Made by a program: the position numbers and the translations under genes | The notes under the pieces: model-generated | What the model saw: only the letters and a program-made list of their open reading frames with translations | The model's database searches: none | What the model was told of the DNA's origin: nothing | Assembly: GCF_913775985.1 (NCBI RefSeq) | Contig: NZ_CAJYMB010000087.1 | Location: 1 to 64,000 of the forward strand | Source: an uncultured Pluralibacter sp. | GTDB taxonomy: Bacteria; Pseudomonadota; Gammaproteobacteria; Enterobacterales; Enterobacteriaceae | Length of the DNA: 64,000 bases | Reading direction: 5' to 3' | In this document: positions 1 to 9,999 of the stretch, in pieces | How positions within the stretch are numbered: position 1 is the stretch's first letter | How the letters are laid out: the number at the start of each line of letters is the position of its first letter

Positions 1-49
1 TTAAGCAGTAAGCCGGGGTACTAAACCGGTGGTTACAGAAGTATTCGGT

Positions 50-126
50 GGAGCGGTAGTTCAGTCGGTTAGAATACCTGCCTGTCACGCAGGGGGTCGC
101 GGGTTCGAGTCCCGTCCGTTCCGCCA
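50..126 (+). tRNA. aspT: tRNA-Asp (anticodon GTC)
   Basis: A 77-nt cloverleaf starts GGAGCGG and ends CCGTTCC plus discriminator G and encoded CCA. The anticodon loop CTGTCAC carries GTC and the T-loop GTTCGAGTC is canonical. It is followed 8 nt later by tRNA-Trp. In E. coli this Asp-Trp pair is the distal end of rrnC just upstream of hdfR, and the same neighbours here imply that the window opens just after an rRNA operon. No 5S rRNA sequence is visible in bases 1-49. Confidence 0.97.
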
Positions 127-134
127 CCCTATTT

Positions 135-210
135 AGGGGCGTAGTTCAATTGGTAGAGCACCGGTCTCCAAAACCGGGTGTTGGGAGTTCGAGTCTCTCC
201 GCCCCTGCCA
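135..210 (+). tRNA. trpT: tRNA-Trp (anticodon CCA)
   Basis: A 76-nt cloverleaf starts AGGGGCG and ends CGCCCCT plus G and encoded CCA. The anticodon loop CTCCAAA gives CCA. It is cotranscribed with tRNA-Asp 8 nt upstream and followed by a strong terminator, as at the end of the E. coli rrnC operon. Confidence 0.97.
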
Positions 211-214
211 GATA

Positions 215-249
215 AGAAAAAACCTTAGCAAACGCTAAGGTTTTTTTTT
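215..249 (+). terminator. Terminator of the rRNA/tRNA operon (bidirectional)
   Basis: The arms CCTTAGC (223-229) and GCTAAGG (234-240) form a 7-bp hairpin with loop AAAC, extended by A:T pairs and followed by nine T. The run of A on the upstream side gives a T tract on the other strand, so the same hairpin can also stop hdfR transcripts arriving from the right. Confidence 0.9.
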
Positions 250-296
250 GCCCGTAATCTGCGCTCTCCTACCCCTACCATCCGGGTTTGCAACCC

Positions 297-1118
297 TCAG
301 TCGAAAATACTCACTTTAAGAAGCTCTTTAATTTGCGGCTGTTTGTCGCTGTTCTGCAGCCAAATGGCATATAGCGGACGCGACAGGATCGAGCCGTCCG
401 CCACCATATGCAAATCGCACTGCGCGTCAGCCCATTTTGACGGAAGCCAGGAATAGCCGTTTAGCGCGGCCAGCTGCTGCCGTACGAGCTGTGCTGAGCT
501 GGTTGTCAAAAGAGGAATATCGTCAGGTGCAATAAGGCCAGACTCATGCTGCTGAAAATCGGGACCCCACTCGAGGCGCAGATAGTTCATATCCGATTTC
601 GTCTTTGCTGGCCCATCGCAGTACAGGCCTAGTGTGAAATTCCCCAGCAGCTGGCTGCCAAACTCATCCATCTTTGGTGCTTCGGTAGTGATCAGCAGAT
701 CCAGCTGCCGCTCGTGCAGCTGCTTAACCAGCGACTGGCGCTGCGCAATGCGGGCTTCGAACTGAAGTGCGCTCTGCGCCCGGTATAGCCGGCCGAGCCA
801 CGTATTAAGCATGCACTCCCACAGAGAAGCGCTGGCACCTATAGAAAATTCATTGTGCCGTGAGGTATTCGCCACCTCTTTACGTGCAGCCTGCCAGGTA
901 CTCATCAGCGTCTCGGCATAAGGCAGCAGCTTCTCTCCGGCAGGCGTCAGGCGAATATTATTCCGGTGGCGGGTGAAGAGGTTCACGCCCAACTGATTCT
1001 CCAGCTGACGGATGCGAAAGCTAACGGCTGACTGAGTAAGATAAAGAGCTTCTGCCGCCCGGCCAAAATGGCGAGTCTTACTCACTTCGAGGAAAGTTTT
1101 TAGCAATTCCGTATCCAC
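297..1118 (-). CDS. hdfR: LysR-family regulator HdfR (represses flhDC)
   Basis: A LysR-type regulator of about 273 aa. The N-terminal winged helix-turn-helix (roughly residues 1-60) contains the family pattern [20 protein letters not shown], followed by a substrate-binding domain. In E. coli, HdfR represses the flagellar master operon flhDC and is itself under H-NS control. I chose the GTG at 1116-1118 because GGAG lies 7-8 nt upstream and the E. coli protein begins at the same VDTELLK; a second in-frame GTG sits at 1128-1130. The gene is divergent from maoP, as in E. coli. The C-terminus is slightly shorter than in E. coli (279 aa). Confidence 0.93.
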   Translation of the reverse strand: MDTELLKTFLEVSKTRHFGRAAEALYLTQSAVSFRIRQLENQLGVNLFTRHRNNIRLTPAGEKLLPYAETLMSTWQAARKEVANTSRHNEFSIGASASLWECMLNTWLGRLYRAQSALQFEARIAQRQSLVKQLHERQLDLLITTEAPKMDEFGSQLLGNFTLGLYCDGPAKTKSDMNYLRLEWGPDFQQHESGLIAPDDIPLLTTSSAQLVRQQLAALNGYSWLPSKWADAQCDLHMVADGSILSRPLYAIWLQNSDKQPQIKELLKVSIFD

Positions 1119-1236
1119 AGCCGTCTCCACAATTTTATTTGTCGTAATGATTTAAATCTTTTGTTTTACACTCTGTCAAGCGTAACTAATACTCCGCGCC
1201 ATAAATAGCTCAGCCAAAGAATTAGGAGCGTGCAGG
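1119..1236. promoter_or_regulatory. Divergent hdfR/maoP control region
   Basis: This 118-bp AT-rich spacer separates the two divergent genes. It holds the maoP ribosome-binding site (TAGGAG, 1222-1227). In E. coli the short cis element maoS, which acts with MaoP to organise the Ori macrodomain, lies next to maoP. I expect it here but cannot recall its sequence well enough to mark it, so this is inference from position. Confidence 0.4.
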
Positions 1237-1575
1237 ATGGCGGATAGCTTTACGACAACTAATCGTTTTTTCGACAATAAACATTATCCCCGCGGGTTCT
1301 CGCGTCACGGTGATTTCACCATCAAGGAAGCGCAATTACTGGAGCGCCACGGTTACGCATTTAACGAGCTGGATCTCGGCAAGCGTGAGCCGGTAACCGA
1401 AGATGAAAAACAGTTCGTTGCCGTATGCCGCGGCGAACGCGAGCCGGTAACTGAAATTGAGCGCGTGTGGACCAAATACATGTCGCGCATCAAGCGGCCG
1501 AAGCGTTTTCATACGCTGTCAGGCGGCAAGCCGCAGGCCGACGGTGCTGAAGAGTACACGGAAAGCGAAGATTGA
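1237..1575 (+). CDS. maoP: Macrodomain Ori organisation protein MaoP (DUF413)
   Basis: A 112-aa protein, the same length as E. coli MaoP (formerly YifE) and nearly identical through its core, including two copies of a REPVTE motif (about residues 50-55 and 69-74). In E. coli, MaoP with the cis site maoS constrains mobility of the origin-proximal chromosome. It is basic and has no membrane segment or signal peptide. ATG follows TAGGAG at a distance suited to initiation. It stands alone between divergent hdfR and convergent yifB, with a short hairpin terminator after the stop. Confidence 0.95.
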   Translation: MADSFTTTNRFFDNKHYPRGFSRHGDFTIKEAQLLERHGYAFNELDLGKREPVTEDEKQFVAVCRGEREPVTEIERVWTKYMSRIKRPKRFHTLSGGKPQADGAEEYTESED

Positions 1576-1579
1576 TAAT

Positions 1580-1601
1580 AAGGGGCGTTGGCCCCTTTTT
1601 T
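1580..1601 (+). terminator. maoP terminator
   Basis: The stem AGGGGC/GCCCCT with loop GTTG is followed by six T, starting a few bases after the maoP stop. Its T tract reaches the last base of the convergent yifB gene. Confidence 0.8.
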
Positions 1602-3123
1602 ACGCCATCATTTTCTGCAAATGAAGCAGCAGCCGCTCAACTGCCCGATAACTTAATGCCTCCTGCAGGTGCATTCGTGAGATTTGCCCAGCATCCTCCA
1701 AATCGGCAATGGTTCTGGAGACTTTTAGCAGCCTTTGCCAGGCGCGAATAGACAGCCCAAGCCGAACCAGCGTCTGTTCAAGCCAGACGGCATCCGCATC
1801 ACTCAATGCGCAGAAGGTCTTGATTTGCGGATTACCCAGTAACGCATTCAGAGTCCCTTGCCTTGCGAGTTGTCTCTCTCTGGCGATCAGAACGCGTGCT
1901 TTTACCTCCTTACTGCTTTCACCCGCGGCCTGTGGCTGACTTAGTAATCCTGCGGGCGGGAGCGGTATCTCTAGTGAAAGATCGAAGCGGTCAAGAAAGG
2001 GGCCCGACAGCCTCCCCAGATAACGCATGGTTTGCTCCGGAGTACAGCGATTGTGCGTACCCTGATAATGTCCGGTCGGGCTTGGGTTCATAGCGGCAAT
2101 AAGCTGAAAGCGTGCCGGATAGCTGATTTTTGCCCGGGTGCGGGAGATGTGCACTTTGCCTGACTCTATCGGCTCTCTTAATGCATCCAGTACCCGACGC
2201 TCAAACTCAGGCAGCTCGTCGAGAAAAAGAATGCCGTTATGGGCTAATGAGATCTCACCGGGCAGAGGGATTGCGCCACCGCCAACCATCGCCGTGAGCG
2301 ACGCGCTGTGGTGCGGCGCGCGAAAAGGGCGCTTCTGCCACTGATGCTGAACACGCCCCGCATTGACGAGGCTTAAAATAGCCGCACTCTCCAGTGCCTC
2401 GTGATTGCTCAGGTCGGGGAGCAGGCCCGGTAGGCGGCTGGCCAGCATGGTTTTTCCGGTACCCGGCGGCCCGATGAAAAGCAGATTGTGGCCGCCCGCG
2501 GCCGCTATCTCCAGCGCGCGCTTCCCCTGCTGCTGGCCGATAACATCGCTGATGTCCGCCTCGTCGTCCACAAGGCAGTCTATCAACTGCGGCTGCGGGT
2601 GTTCGAGCGAGGCCTTTCCCTCCAGGAACGCGCATACCTCCAGCAGATGGCTGGCGACAAAGCAGTTTGATCCCTCAATGAGTCCGGCTTCGGATCCATT
2701 CTCTGCCGGCAAAATCATCTGTCTGCCGGCAGAGATAGCCTCCATCGCGCCGGAGATGGTGCCGCTGACGCCGCGTAATGCCCCCGTAAGAGCCAGTTCG
2801 CCCATCAACTCATACAGATTGAGCCCTGGCGCTTTGAGCTGCTCAGAGGCTGTCAGAAGCGCAATGGCGATAGGCAGGTCGTATCGACCTCCCTCTTTCG
2901 GCAGATCCGCCGGTGCAAGGTTAATCGTAATTTTCTTTGCCGGAAATTCGTAGCCACTGTTGATAACCGCGCTACGTACTCTGTCCCGTGATTCTTTAAC
3001 CGCCGTCTCCGGGAGGCCGACGAGCGTTAATCCGGGGAGACCATTGCTGATATGCACTTCAACGGTAATGAGCGGCGCATTGACGCCGAGTGCTGCACGT
3101 GTATAAACAATCGCCAGTGCCAT
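1600..3123 (-). CDS. yifB: ComM/YifB AAA+ helicase (Mg-chelatase-like family)
   Basis: A 507-aa protein co-linear with E. coli YifB (506 aa). The order is an N-terminal Lon-protease-like fold (about 1-190), an AAA+ domain with Walker A GPPGTGKT near residue 220 and a Walker B/FLDELPEF segment about 85 residues later, then a C-terminal Mg-chelatase lid. Vibrio ComM is a hexameric branch-migration helicase that integrates DNA during natural transformation; the enterobacterial role is not settled. Initiation at 3121-3123 is preferred over longer in-frame starts because GGAGG precedes it and E. coli begins at the same place. It is transcribed towards maoP. Confidence 0.95.
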   Translation of the reverse strand: MALAIVYTRAALGVNAPLITVEVHISNGLPGLTLVGLPETAVKESRDRVRSAVINSGYEFPAKKITINLAPADLPKEGGRYDLPIAIALLTASEQLKAPGLNLYELMGELALTGALRGVSGTISGAMEAISAGRQMILPAENGSEAGLIEGSNCFVASHLLEVCAFLEGKASLEHPQPQLIDCLVDDEADISDVIGQQQGKRALEIAAAGGHNLLFIGPPGTGKTMLASRLPGLLPDLSNHEALESAAILSLVNAGRVQHQWQKRPFRAPHHSASLTAMVGGGAIPLPGEISLAHNGILFLDELPEFERRVLDALREPIESGKVHISRTRAKISYPARFQLIAAMNPSPTGHYQGTHNRCTPEQTMRYLGRLSGPFLDRFDLSLEIPLPPAGLLSQPQAAGESSKEVKARVLIARERQLARQGTLNALLGNPQIKTFCALSDADAVWLEQTLVRLGLSIRAWQRLLKVSRTIADLEDAGQISRMHLQEALSYRAVERLLLHLQKMMA

Positions 3124-3437
3124 AACATCCTCCAGGCAGGCACTGTAGAGCGGGTAGTAGATAAGTACCACAAGCGACATTGCCGATTACGGCGATGATT
3201 CCGCACTTTTTTCGTTATTTCCCTGACGTACGTGATATTTGCGCGCACGATCGCACAAAGAATAGATGTTTAAATCTTTAAAATCTTTCATCATGCCTTT
3301 TTGTTATATTTAACAATTGATTAGATAAATAGTGTTAATAACTCAACGCGCAAGGTTATAAAAAAATCTTGTGATCTTTGTAATGTCTGTGGTAACTCTT
3401 TAGGTATTCCTTCGAACAAGATACAAGAAAAGCCAAG
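3124..3437 (+). promoter_or_regulatory. Control region upstream of ilvL
   Basis: This 314-bp AT-rich spacer (especially 3265-3365) separates divergent yifB and ilvL. Its A/T runs are where E. coli has IHF binding and upstream activation of the ilvGMEDA promoter. A candidate sigma-70 pair is TTGTGA (3369-3374) and GTAACT (3392-3397), 17 bp apart. It would start the transcript near 3405, giving a leader of roughly 185 nt to the attenuator, as in E. coli. The exact -10 assignment is tentative. Confidence 0.5.
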
Positions 3438-3536
3438 ATGAAAGCCCTTCTACGAGTGATTAGCCTAGTCGTGATTAGCGTGGTGGTGATTATTATCCCA
3501 CCGTGCGGGGCTGCACTTGGACGAGGAAAGGCTTAA
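3438..3536 (+). CDS. ilvL: ilv operon leader peptide IlvL
   Basis: A 32-aa leader peptide, too short for most gene finders. Fifteen residues are the regulatory amino acids (6 Val, 5 Ile, 4 Leu), clustered in a VVISVVVIII run before PPCG. It matches the E. coli IlvL peptide except for Lys in place of Thr at position 2. Ribosome stalling at Ile, Val or Leu codons lets an antiterminator form; efficient translation lets the terminator at 3560-3591 form. The peptide ends 23 nt before that hairpin. Confidence 0.96.
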   Translation: MKALLRVISLVVISVVVIIIPPCGAALGRGKA

Positions 3537-3559
3537 AGATCAGGCCTTAACGAACTAAG

Positions 3560-3591
3560 ACCCCCGCACCGAAAGGTTCGGGGGTTTTTTT
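3560..3591 (+). terminator. ilvGMEDA attenuator
   Basis: A GC-rich hairpin has arms CCCCCG...ACC and GGT...CGGGGG around a GAAA loop, followed directly by seven T. It stands between ilvL and ilvG and is the classical Ile/Val/Leu attenuator. Its 5' arm can pair alternatively with upstream leader sequence when the ribosome stalls in ilvL. Confidence 0.93.
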
Positions 3592-3675
3592 ATGACCTAA
3601 AAATATCAGCGAGCGGCAGAGAAGCGGTATCAGCATAAAATTCTGTTTCTCCAAAAATGTGACGGGAAAATGACT

Positions 3676-5322
3676 ATGAACGGGGCTCAGTGGGTGGTAC
3701 ATGCGTTGCGAGAGCGGGGTGTCGATACGGTTTTCGGCTATCCGGGTGGCGCAATCATGCCAATTTACGATGCATTGTATGACGGCGGCGTCGAACACCT
3801 GCTGTGCCGGCACGAACAGGGGGCCGCGATGGCCGCGATCGGCTATGCGCGGGCCACCGGTAAAACCGGTGTATGCATGGCCACCTCCGGCCCGGGGGCA
3901 ACCAATTTAATTACCGGGCTGGCGGATGCGCTGCTCGACTCTGTGCCGGTGGTTGCTATCACCGGACAGGTCTCTTCGCCCTTTATCGGCACCGATGCTT
4001 TTCAGGAAGTTGATGTGCTCGGCCTGTCTCTCGCCTGCACCAAGCACAGCTTTCTGGTGCAGTCCATGGAAGAACTGCCGCGCATCATGGCTGAGGCTTT
4101 TGAGCTTGCGAACTCGGGTCGTCCGGGCCCGGTTCTGGTTGATATCCCGAAAGACATTCAGCAGGGCAGCACCAGTTTCGAGCCCTGGCTGTCCACCGTT
4201 GATGAGCCGTTTTCATTCCCGCACGCCGATGTCGCTCAGGCAAAACAGATGATTGCCGCTGCCGGCAAACCCGTTCTGTATGTGGGCGGCGGTGTTGGCA
4301 TGGCGCAGGCGGTGCCCGCGCTGCGCGAGTTCCTTGAAGTCACCCGGATGCCGGCAACCTGCACGTTAAAAGGGCTGGGCGTAGTTGACGCTGACTATCC
4401 CGGGTATCTGGGCATGCTGGGCATGCACGGCACCAAAGCCGCGAACCTCGCCGTCCAGCAGTGTGATTTACTGATTGCCGTCGGCGCACGCTTCGATGAC
4501 CGGGTGACCGGCAAGCTGAATACCTTCGCGCCCGACGCAAAAGTTATCCACATCGATATCGATCCTGCGGAACTCAACAAGCTGCGCCAGGCGCATGTTG
4601 GCTTACAGGGCGATTTAAACGCTATTCTGCCCGCGCTTCAGCAGCCGTTGGCGATTGATGGCTGGCGACAGCACGCGGCGGATATGCGTCGCGAGTTCGA
4701 ATGGCGCTACGATCACCCGGGCGAGGCTATCTACGCGCCCCTGTTGTTAAAGCAGCTCTCCGCGCGTAAAGCGAAAGATGCCGTTGTCACCACCGACGTT
4801 GGCCAGCATCAGATGTGGTCCGCGCAGCACATGACCTATACGCGGCCGGAAAATTTTATTACCTCCAGCGGCCTCGGCACGATGGGCTTTGGTTTACCGG
4901 CCGCCGTCGGCGCACAGGTTGCACGCCCGGACGATACGGTTATTTGTATCTCCGGTGACGGCTCTTTCATGATGAACGTGCAGGAGCTCGGCACCGTTAA
5001 GCGCAAACAGCTGCCGCTGAAGATTGTGTTGCTGGATAACCAGCGTCTGGGAATGGTTCGCCAGTGGCAGCAACTCTTCTTCCAGGAGCGTTACAGCGAA
5101 ACTACGCTCACCGACAATCCCGACTTCCTCACGCTGGCCAGCGCCTTCGGCATTCCGGGCCAGCATATCACCCGTAAAGACCAGGTTGAAGCCGCGCTCG
5201 ACACCATGCTGAACAGCAAAGGGCCCTATTTGCTTCACGTCTCAATCGACGAGCTTGAGAACGTCTGGCCTCTGGTGCCGCCCGGCGCCAGCAATGCAGA
5301 AATGCTGGAGAAATTATCATGA
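3676..5322 (+). CDS. ilvG: Acetolactate synthase II large subunit IlvG (intact)
   Basis: The 548-aa catalytic subunit of valine-insensitive acetohydroxyacid synthase II. It condenses pyruvate with pyruvate or 2-oxobutyrate, the first common step to valine and isoleucine. The thiamine-diphosphate fold is complete: an N-terminal Pyr domain with the glutamate-containing [10 protein letters not shown] near residue 45, a central FAD-binding domain, and the GDGS...N metal/ThDP motif at about 427-454. I start at 3676 (MNGAQWVV) as in E. coli; another in-frame ATG lies 6 nt upstream. The frame is open throughout, unlike E. coli K-12, whose ilvG is frameshifted. The 3' end overlaps ilvM by 4 nt. Confidence 0.96.
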   Translation: MNGAQWVVHALRERGVDTVFGYPGGAIMPIYDALYDGGVEHLLCRHEQGAAMAAIGYARATGKTGVCMATSGPGATNLITGLADALLDSVPVVAITGQVSSPFIGTDAFQEVDVLGLSLACTKHSFLVQSMEELPRIMAEAFELANSGRPGPVLVDIPKDIQQGSTSFEPWLSTVDEPFSFPHADVAQAKQMIAAAGKPVLYVGGGVGMAQAVPALREFLEVTRMPATCTLKGLGVVDADYPGYLGMLGMHGTKAANLAVQQCDLLIAVGARFDDRVTGKLNTFAPDAKVIHIDIDPAELNKLRQAHVGLQGDLNAILPALQQPLAIDGWRQHAADMRREFEWRYDHPGEAIYAPLLLKQLSARKAKDAVVTTDVGQHQMWSAQHMTYTRPENFITSSGLGTMGFGLPAAVGAQVARPDDTVICISGDGSFMMNVQELGTVKRKQLPLKIVLLDNQRLGMVRQWQQLFFQERYSETTLTDNPDFLTLASAFGIPGQHITRKDQVEAALDTMLNSKGPYLLHVSIDELENVWPLVPPGASNAEMLEKLS

Positions 5323-5582
5323 TGCAACATCAGGTCGCTGTGCAGGCCCGCTTTAACCCTGAAACGTTAGAACGCGTGCTGCGCGTGGTGCGCCACCGCG
5401 GATTTCAGATCCGCGCCATGAATATGGAAACGGCTGCCGACGCGCAAAATATAAATATTGAATTGACCGTTGCCAGCCTCCGCCCGGTCGAATTACTGTT
5501 TAGCCAGCTAAGTAAGCTGGTCGACGTGGCCTGCGTCGAGATTTTGCAACACGCAACAACATCACAACAAATCCGCGCCTGA
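5319..5582 (+). CDS. ilvM: Acetolactate synthase II small subunit IlvM
   Basis: An 87-aa regulatory subunit, identical in length to E. coli IlvM and containing a single ACT-like domain. The ATG overlaps the ilvG stop by 4 nt (ATGA), indicating translational coupling that suits the stoichiometric partners. IlvM stabilises and activates the IlvG dimer but does not confer valine feedback inhibition. The 17 nt to ilvE carry AGGAAG, the ilvE ribosome-binding site. Confidence 0.95.
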   Translation: MMQHQVAVQARFNPETLERVLRVVRHRGFQIRAMNMETAADAQNINIELTVASLRPVELLFSQLSKLVDVACVEILQHATTSQQIRA

Positions 5583-5599
5583 GCGCAAAAGGAAGAAAA

Positions 5600-6526
5600 A
5601 TGACGACGAAAAAAGCTGATTACATCTGGTTCAACGGTGAGATGGTTCCGTGGGGCGAGGCCAAAGTACACGTGATGTCACACGCGCTGCACTACGGTAC
5701 ATCTGTGTTTGAAGGTATTCGCTGCTACGACTCGCACAAAGGCCCGGTGGTTTTCCGCCACCGCGAGCACATGCAGCGCCTGCGCGATTCAGCCAAAATT
5801 TACCGTTTCCCGGTGTCTCAGAGCGTCGATGAATTAATGGAAGCCTGCCGTGAAGTCATCCGTAAAAATAATCTCACCAGCGCCTACATCCGCCCGCTGG
5901 TTTTTGTCGGCGACGTGGGCATGGGCGTTAACCCGCCGGACGGCTACAGCACCGATGTGATTATTGCCGCCTTCCCGTGGGGCGCCTATCTCGGTGCAGA
6001 AGCGCTGGAGCAGGGCATTGACGCAATGGTCTCTTCCTGGAACCGCGCCGCGCCAAACACCATTCCGACGGCGGCAAAAGCCGGTGGTAACTATCTTTCG
6101 TCCCTGCTGGTCGGCAGCGAGGCGCGCCGCCACGGCTATCAGGAAGGTATCGCGCTGGATGTGAACGGCTACATTTCCGAAGGCGCGGGTGAAAACCTGT
6201 TTGAAGTGAAAGATGGCATCGTGTTCACCCCGCCGTTCACCTCTTCCGCGCTGCCGGGCATTACCCGCGATGCCATCATCAAGCTGGCAAAAGATCTGGG
6301 TATTGAGGTTCGCGAGCAGGTGCTGTCGCGCGAGTCGCTGTACCTGGCTGACGAAGTCTTTATGTCCGGTACCGCCGCGGAAATAACCCCGGTGCGCAGC
6401 GTTGACGGTATTCAGGTGGGCGAAGGCCGCCGCGGTCCGGTGACCAAACGCATTCAGGAAGCATTCTTTGGCCTCTTCACCGGTGAAACGGAAGATAAAT
6501 GGGGCTGGTTGGATCAGGTTAATTAA
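5600..6526 (+). CDS. ilvE: Branched-chain amino-acid aminotransferase IlvE
   Basis: A 308-aa fold-type IV PLP enzyme (E. coli 309 aa). It transfers amino groups between glutamate and the 2-oxo acids of valine, leucine and isoleucine. The PLP-binding lysine is K160 in [11 protein letters not shown], and the family signature EGAGENLF follows at about 194-201. The N-terminus ([16 protein letters not shown]) agrees with E. coli. It is the third gene of ilvGMEDA, and 61 nt separate it from ilvD. Confidence 0.97.
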   Translation: MTTKKADYIWFNGEMVPWGEAKVHVMSHALHYGTSVFEGIRCYDSHKGPVVFRHREHMQRLRDSAKIYRFPVSQSVDELMEACREVIRKNNLTSAYIRPLVFVGDVGMGVNPPDGYSTDVIIAAFPWGAYLGAEALEQGIDAMVSSWNRAAPNTIPTAAKAGGNYLSSLLVGSEARRHGYQEGIALDVNGYISEGAGENLFEVKDGIVFTPPFTSSALPGITRDAIIKLAKDLGIEVREQVLSRESLYLADEVFMSGTAAEITPVRSVDGIQVGEGRRGPVTKRIQEAFFGLFTGETEDKWGWLDQVN

Positions 6527-6587
6527 GATTAAAAATGGGGACGGCACGCATCGTCCCCCTAATGAGACAGACGGGAGTAAAAAGAGC

Positions 6588-8438
6588 ATGCCTAAGTATC
6601 GTTCCGCCACCACCACACACGGCCGCAATATGGCGGGTGCCCGCGCGCTGTGGCGCGCAACCGGGATGACCGACGCCGATTTCGGTAAGCCGATTATCGC
6701 CGTGGTTAACTCCTTTACCCAGTTCGTGCCGGGCCACGTGCATCTGCGCGATCTCGGTAAGCTGGTTGCCGAGCAGATTGAAGCCGCCGGCGGCGTGGCG
6801 AAAGAGTTCAATACCATCGCGGTGGATGACGGTATCGCAATGGGGCACGGGGGCATGCTGTATTCACTGCCGTCGCGCGAGCTTATCGCCGACTCCGTGG
6901 AATACATGGTTAACGCACACTGCGCCGATGCAATGGTGTGCATCTCCAACTGCGACAAGATCACCCCGGGGATGTTGATGGCCTCCCTGCGCCTCAACAT
7001 TCCGGTGATTTTCGTCTCCGGCGGCCCGATGGAAGCCGGTAAAACCAAGCTTTCCGATCAGCTGATCAAGCTCGACCTGGTGGATGCGATGATTCAGGGT
7101 GCTAACCCGAACGTGTCCGACGAGCAAAGCGACCAGATTGAGCGATCTGCCTGCCCGACCTGCGGCTCCTGTTCGGGTATGTTCACGGCTAACTCCATGA
7201 ACTGCCTGACGGAAGCGCTGGGTCTGTCGCAGCCGGGTAACGGCTCGCTGCTCGCCACTCACGCCGACCGCAAAGAGCTGTTTATCAACGCCGGCAAGCG
7301 GATTGTCGCGCTGACTAAGCGCTACTACGAGCAGGATGACGACTCTGCTCTGCCGCGCAACATCGCCTGCAAGTCTGCTTTCGAGAATGCCATGACGCTG
7401 GACATTGCGATGGGCGGTTCGACCAACACCGTTCTGCACCTGCTGGCGGCGGCGCAGGAAGCGGAAATCGACTTCACCATGAGTGATATCGACAAACTGT
7501 CCCGCAAGGTGCCGCAGCTGTGTAAAGTGGCGCCCAGCACCCAGAAATACCATATGGAAGACGTTCACCGCGCCGGCGGCGTGCTCGGCATTCTCGGCGA
7601 GCTGGATCGCGCCGGTCTGCTGAACCGCGACGTGAAAAACGTTCTTGGCCTGACGCTGCCGGAAACGCTGCAGCGCTACGACGTCATGCTGACCGACGAT
7701 CCGGCGGTAAAAGAGATGTTCCGCGCTGGTCCGGCGGGCATCCGCACCACCCAGGCATTTTCGCAGAACTGCCGCTGGGATACGCTCGACGACGATCGCG
7801 CCGAGGGCTGCATCCGCTCGCTGGAGCACGCCTACAGTAAAGATGGCGGGCTGGCGGTGCTGTACGGCAACTTCGCGGAAAACGGCTGCATCGTGAAAAC
7901 TGCGGGCGTGGACGACAGCATTCTGAAATTTACCGGCCCGGCGAAAGTCTATGAGAGCCAGGACGACGCGGTCGACGCGATCCTTGGCGGCAAAGTAGTT
8001 GCCGGCGACGTGGTGGTTATCCGCTACGAAGGGCCAAAAGGCGGCCCGGGTATGCAGGAGATGCTCTATCCGACCACGTACCTCAAATCCATGGGCCTCG
8101 GCAAAGCCTGCGCCCTGATCACCGACGGGCGCTTCTCCGGCGGCACCTCCGGGTTATCCATCGGTCACGTCTCTCCGGAAGCGGCCAGCGGCGGCAACAT
8201 CGCGCTGATTGAAGATGGCGACCTGATTGAAATCGACATCCCGAACCGCGGTATTCAGCTGCAGCTCAGCGATCGCGAGATTGCGGCCCGCCGCGAAGCG
8301 CAGGAGGCCCGGGGCGACAGCGCCTGGACGCCGCGCGATCGCCAGCGTCAGGTTTCCTTCGCCCTGCGCGCCTACTCCAGCCTTGCCACCAGCGCAGATA
8401 AGGGCGCGGTGCGCGATAAATCGAAGCTGGGAGGCTAA
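6588..8438 (+). CDS. ilvD: Dihydroxy-acid dehydratase IlvD
   Basis: A 616-aa iron-sulfur dehydratase producing the 2-oxo acid precursors of valine and isoleucine. Cysteines expected to bind the cluster are visible at C122 (SNCDKITPG) and C195 ([11 protein letters not shown]), and the C-terminal DGRFSGGT motif is present. The reading frame opens 120 nt earlier inside ilvE, but the ATG at 6588 (MPKYRS) has GGGAG 10-14 nt upstream and equals the E. coli start. The stop is 2 nt before ilvA. Confidence 0.97.
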   Translation: MPKYRSATTTHGRNMAGARALWRATGMTDADFGKPIIAVVNSFTQFVPGHVHLRDLGKLVAEQIEAAGGVAKEFNTIAVDDGIAMGHGGMLYSLPSRELIADSVEYMVNAHCADAMVCISNCDKITPGMLMASLRLNIPVIFVSGGPMEAGKTKLSDQLIKLDLVDAMIQGANPNVSDEQSDQIERSACPTCGSCSGMFTANSMNCLTEALGLSQPGNGSLLATHADRKELFINAGKRIVALTKRYYEQDDDSALPRNIACKSAFENAMTLDIAMGGSTNTVLHLLAAAQEAEIDFTMSDIDKLSRKVPQLCKVAPSTQKYHMEDVHRAGGVLGILGELDRAGLLNRDVKNVLGLTLPETLQRYDVMLTDDPAVKEMFRAGPAGIRTTQAFSQNCRWDTLDDDRAEGCIRSLEHAYSKDGGLAVLYGNFAENGCIVKTAGVDDSILKFTGPAKVYESQDDAVDAILGGKVVAGDVVVIRYEGPKGGPGMQEMLYPTTYLKSMGLGKACALITDGRFSGGTSGLSIGHVSPEAASGGNIALIEDGDLIEIDIPNRGIQLQLSDREIAARREAQEARGDSAWTPRDRQRQVSFALRAYSSLATSADKGAVRDKSKLGG

Positions 8439-8440
8439 CA

Positions 8441-9985
8441 ATGGCCGAGTCCCAGCCGCTATCTGCCGCCCCGGAGGGGGCGGAGTACCTTCGGGCCGTG
8501 CTGCGCGCGCCGGTGTATGAAGCCGCGCAGGTAACGCCGCTGCAAAAAATGGAAAAGCTCTCTTCGCGCCTCGGCAACGTGGTGTTGGTCAAGCGCGAAG
8601 ATCGCCAGCCGGTGCACAGCTTCAAGCTGCGCGGGGCCTACGCGATGATGGCCGGACTGACGGAAGAGCAAAAGTCGCACGGCGTGATCACCGCCTCGGC
8701 GGGCAACCACGCCCAGGGCGTGGCATTTTCCTCTGCCCGACTCGGCATCAAAGCGCTGATCGTCATGCCTGTCGCTACTGCGGATATCAAAGTGGACGCG
8801 GTGCGCGGCTTCGGCGGCGAGGTGCTGCTGCACGGCGCGAATTTTGACGAAGCGAAAGCAAAAGCCATCGAGCTGGCGCAGCAGCAGGGATTTACCTGGG
8901 TGCCGCCGTTCGATCATCCGATGGTAATTGCGGGGCAGGGCACGCTGGCGCTGGAGCTTATCCAGCAGGATGCCCATCTTGACCGCGTATTCGTGCCGGT
9001 GGGCGGTGGCGGTCTGGCGGCAGGGGTTGCGGTGCTTATCAAGCAGCTGATGCCGCAGATCAAAGTCATCGGCGTCGAGGCAGAGGACTCCGCGTGCCTG
9101 AAGGCGGCGCTGGACGCGGGCGAGCCGGTTGACTTGCCCCGCGTCGGGCTGTTCGCGGAAGGCGTCGCGGTTAAGCGCATCGGAGACGAAACGTTCCGCC
9201 TGTGCCAGGCGTATCTGGACGATATTATCACCGTCGACAGCGATGCTATCTGCGCGGCGATGAAGGATCTGTTTGAGGACGTTCGCGCCATCGGCGAACC
9301 GTCCGGCGCGCTGGCGCTGGCGGGCATGAAGAAATATATCGCTCAGCACAATATTCGCGGCGAGCGGCTGGCGCACGTGCTGTCGGGAGCCAACGTCAAC
9401 TTCCACGGCCTGCGCTATGTTTCCGAGCGCTGCGAGTTGGGCGAGCAGCGCGAAGCCCTGCTGGCAGTCACCATCCCGGAAGAGCAGGGCAGCTTCCTCA
9501 AGTTTTGCCAGCTGCTGGGCGGGCGCTCGGTGACCGAGTTCAACTACCGTTTTGCCGACGCGAAAAACGCCTGCATTTTTGTCGGCGTGCGGCTCAGCCG
9601 CGGCGTAGAAGAGCGTAAAGAGATCCTGAATCTGCTCCACGACGGCGGCTACAGCGTGGTGGATCTTTCTGATGATGAAATGGCGAAGTTGCACGTGCGC
9701 TACATGGTGGGTGGCCGCCCGTCAATGCCGCTGCAGGAGCGGCTTTACAGCTTCGAGTTTCCGGAATCGCCCGGCGCGCTGCTGAAGTTTCTCTATACGC
9801 TGGGCACCCACTGGAACATCTCCCTGTTTCACTACCGCAGCCACGGCACCGACTACGGGCGCGTGCTGGCGGCATTCGAACTCGGCGAGCACGAACCGGA
9901 CTTTGAAACCCGGCTCAACGAGCTGGGCTACGACTGCCACGACGAAACAAACAACCCGGCATTTCGCTTTTTCCTCGCCGGTTAA
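8441..9985 (+). CDS. ilvA: Threonine deaminase (biosynthetic) IlvA
   Basis: A 514-aa PLP enzyme converting threonine to 2-oxobutyrate, the committed step of isoleucine synthesis, inhibited by isoleucine. The PLP lysine is K62 in HSFKLRGAY, and the phosphate-binding glycine loop GGGGL lies near residue 188. Two C-terminal ACT-like regulatory domains occupy roughly residues 335-514. It begins 2 nt after ilvD and is the last gene of ilvGMEDA. It converges on ilvY with only 14 nt between stops, and I see no obvious intrinsic terminator there. Confidence 0.97.
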   Translation: MAESQPLSAAPEGAEYLRAVLRAPVYEAAQVTPLQKMEKLSSRLGNVVLVKREDRQPVHSFKLRGAYAMMAGLTEEQKSHGVITASAGNHAQGVAFSSARLGIKALIVMPVATADIKVDAVRGFGGEVLLHGANFDEAKAKAIELAQQQGFTWVPPFDHPMVIAGQGTLALELIQQDAHLDRVFVPVGGGGLAAGVAVLIKQLMPQIKVIGVEAEDSACLKAALDAGEPVDLPRVGLFAEGVAVKRIGDETFRLCQAYLDDIITVDSDAICAAMKDLFEDVRAIGEPSGALALAGMKKYIAQHNIRGERLAHVLSGANVNFHGLRYVSERCELGEQREALLAVTIPEEQGSFLKFCQLLGGRSVTEFNYRFADAKNACIFVGVRLSRGVEERKEILNLLHDGGYSVVDLSDDEMAKLHVRYMVGGRPSMPLQERLYSFEFPESPGALLKFLYTLGTHWNISLFHYRSHGTDYGRVLAAFELGEHEPDFETRLNELGYDCHDETNNPAFRFFLAG

Positions 9986-9999
9986 GGCCCGCCTGCCGG

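Noticed and set aside
1-49. 3' end of a 5S rRNA gene
   Set aside because: The bases do not match the 5S 3' end; they are a spacer before tRNA-Asp.
3623-3673. ilvX
   Set aside because: The frame exists but has no usable start codon.
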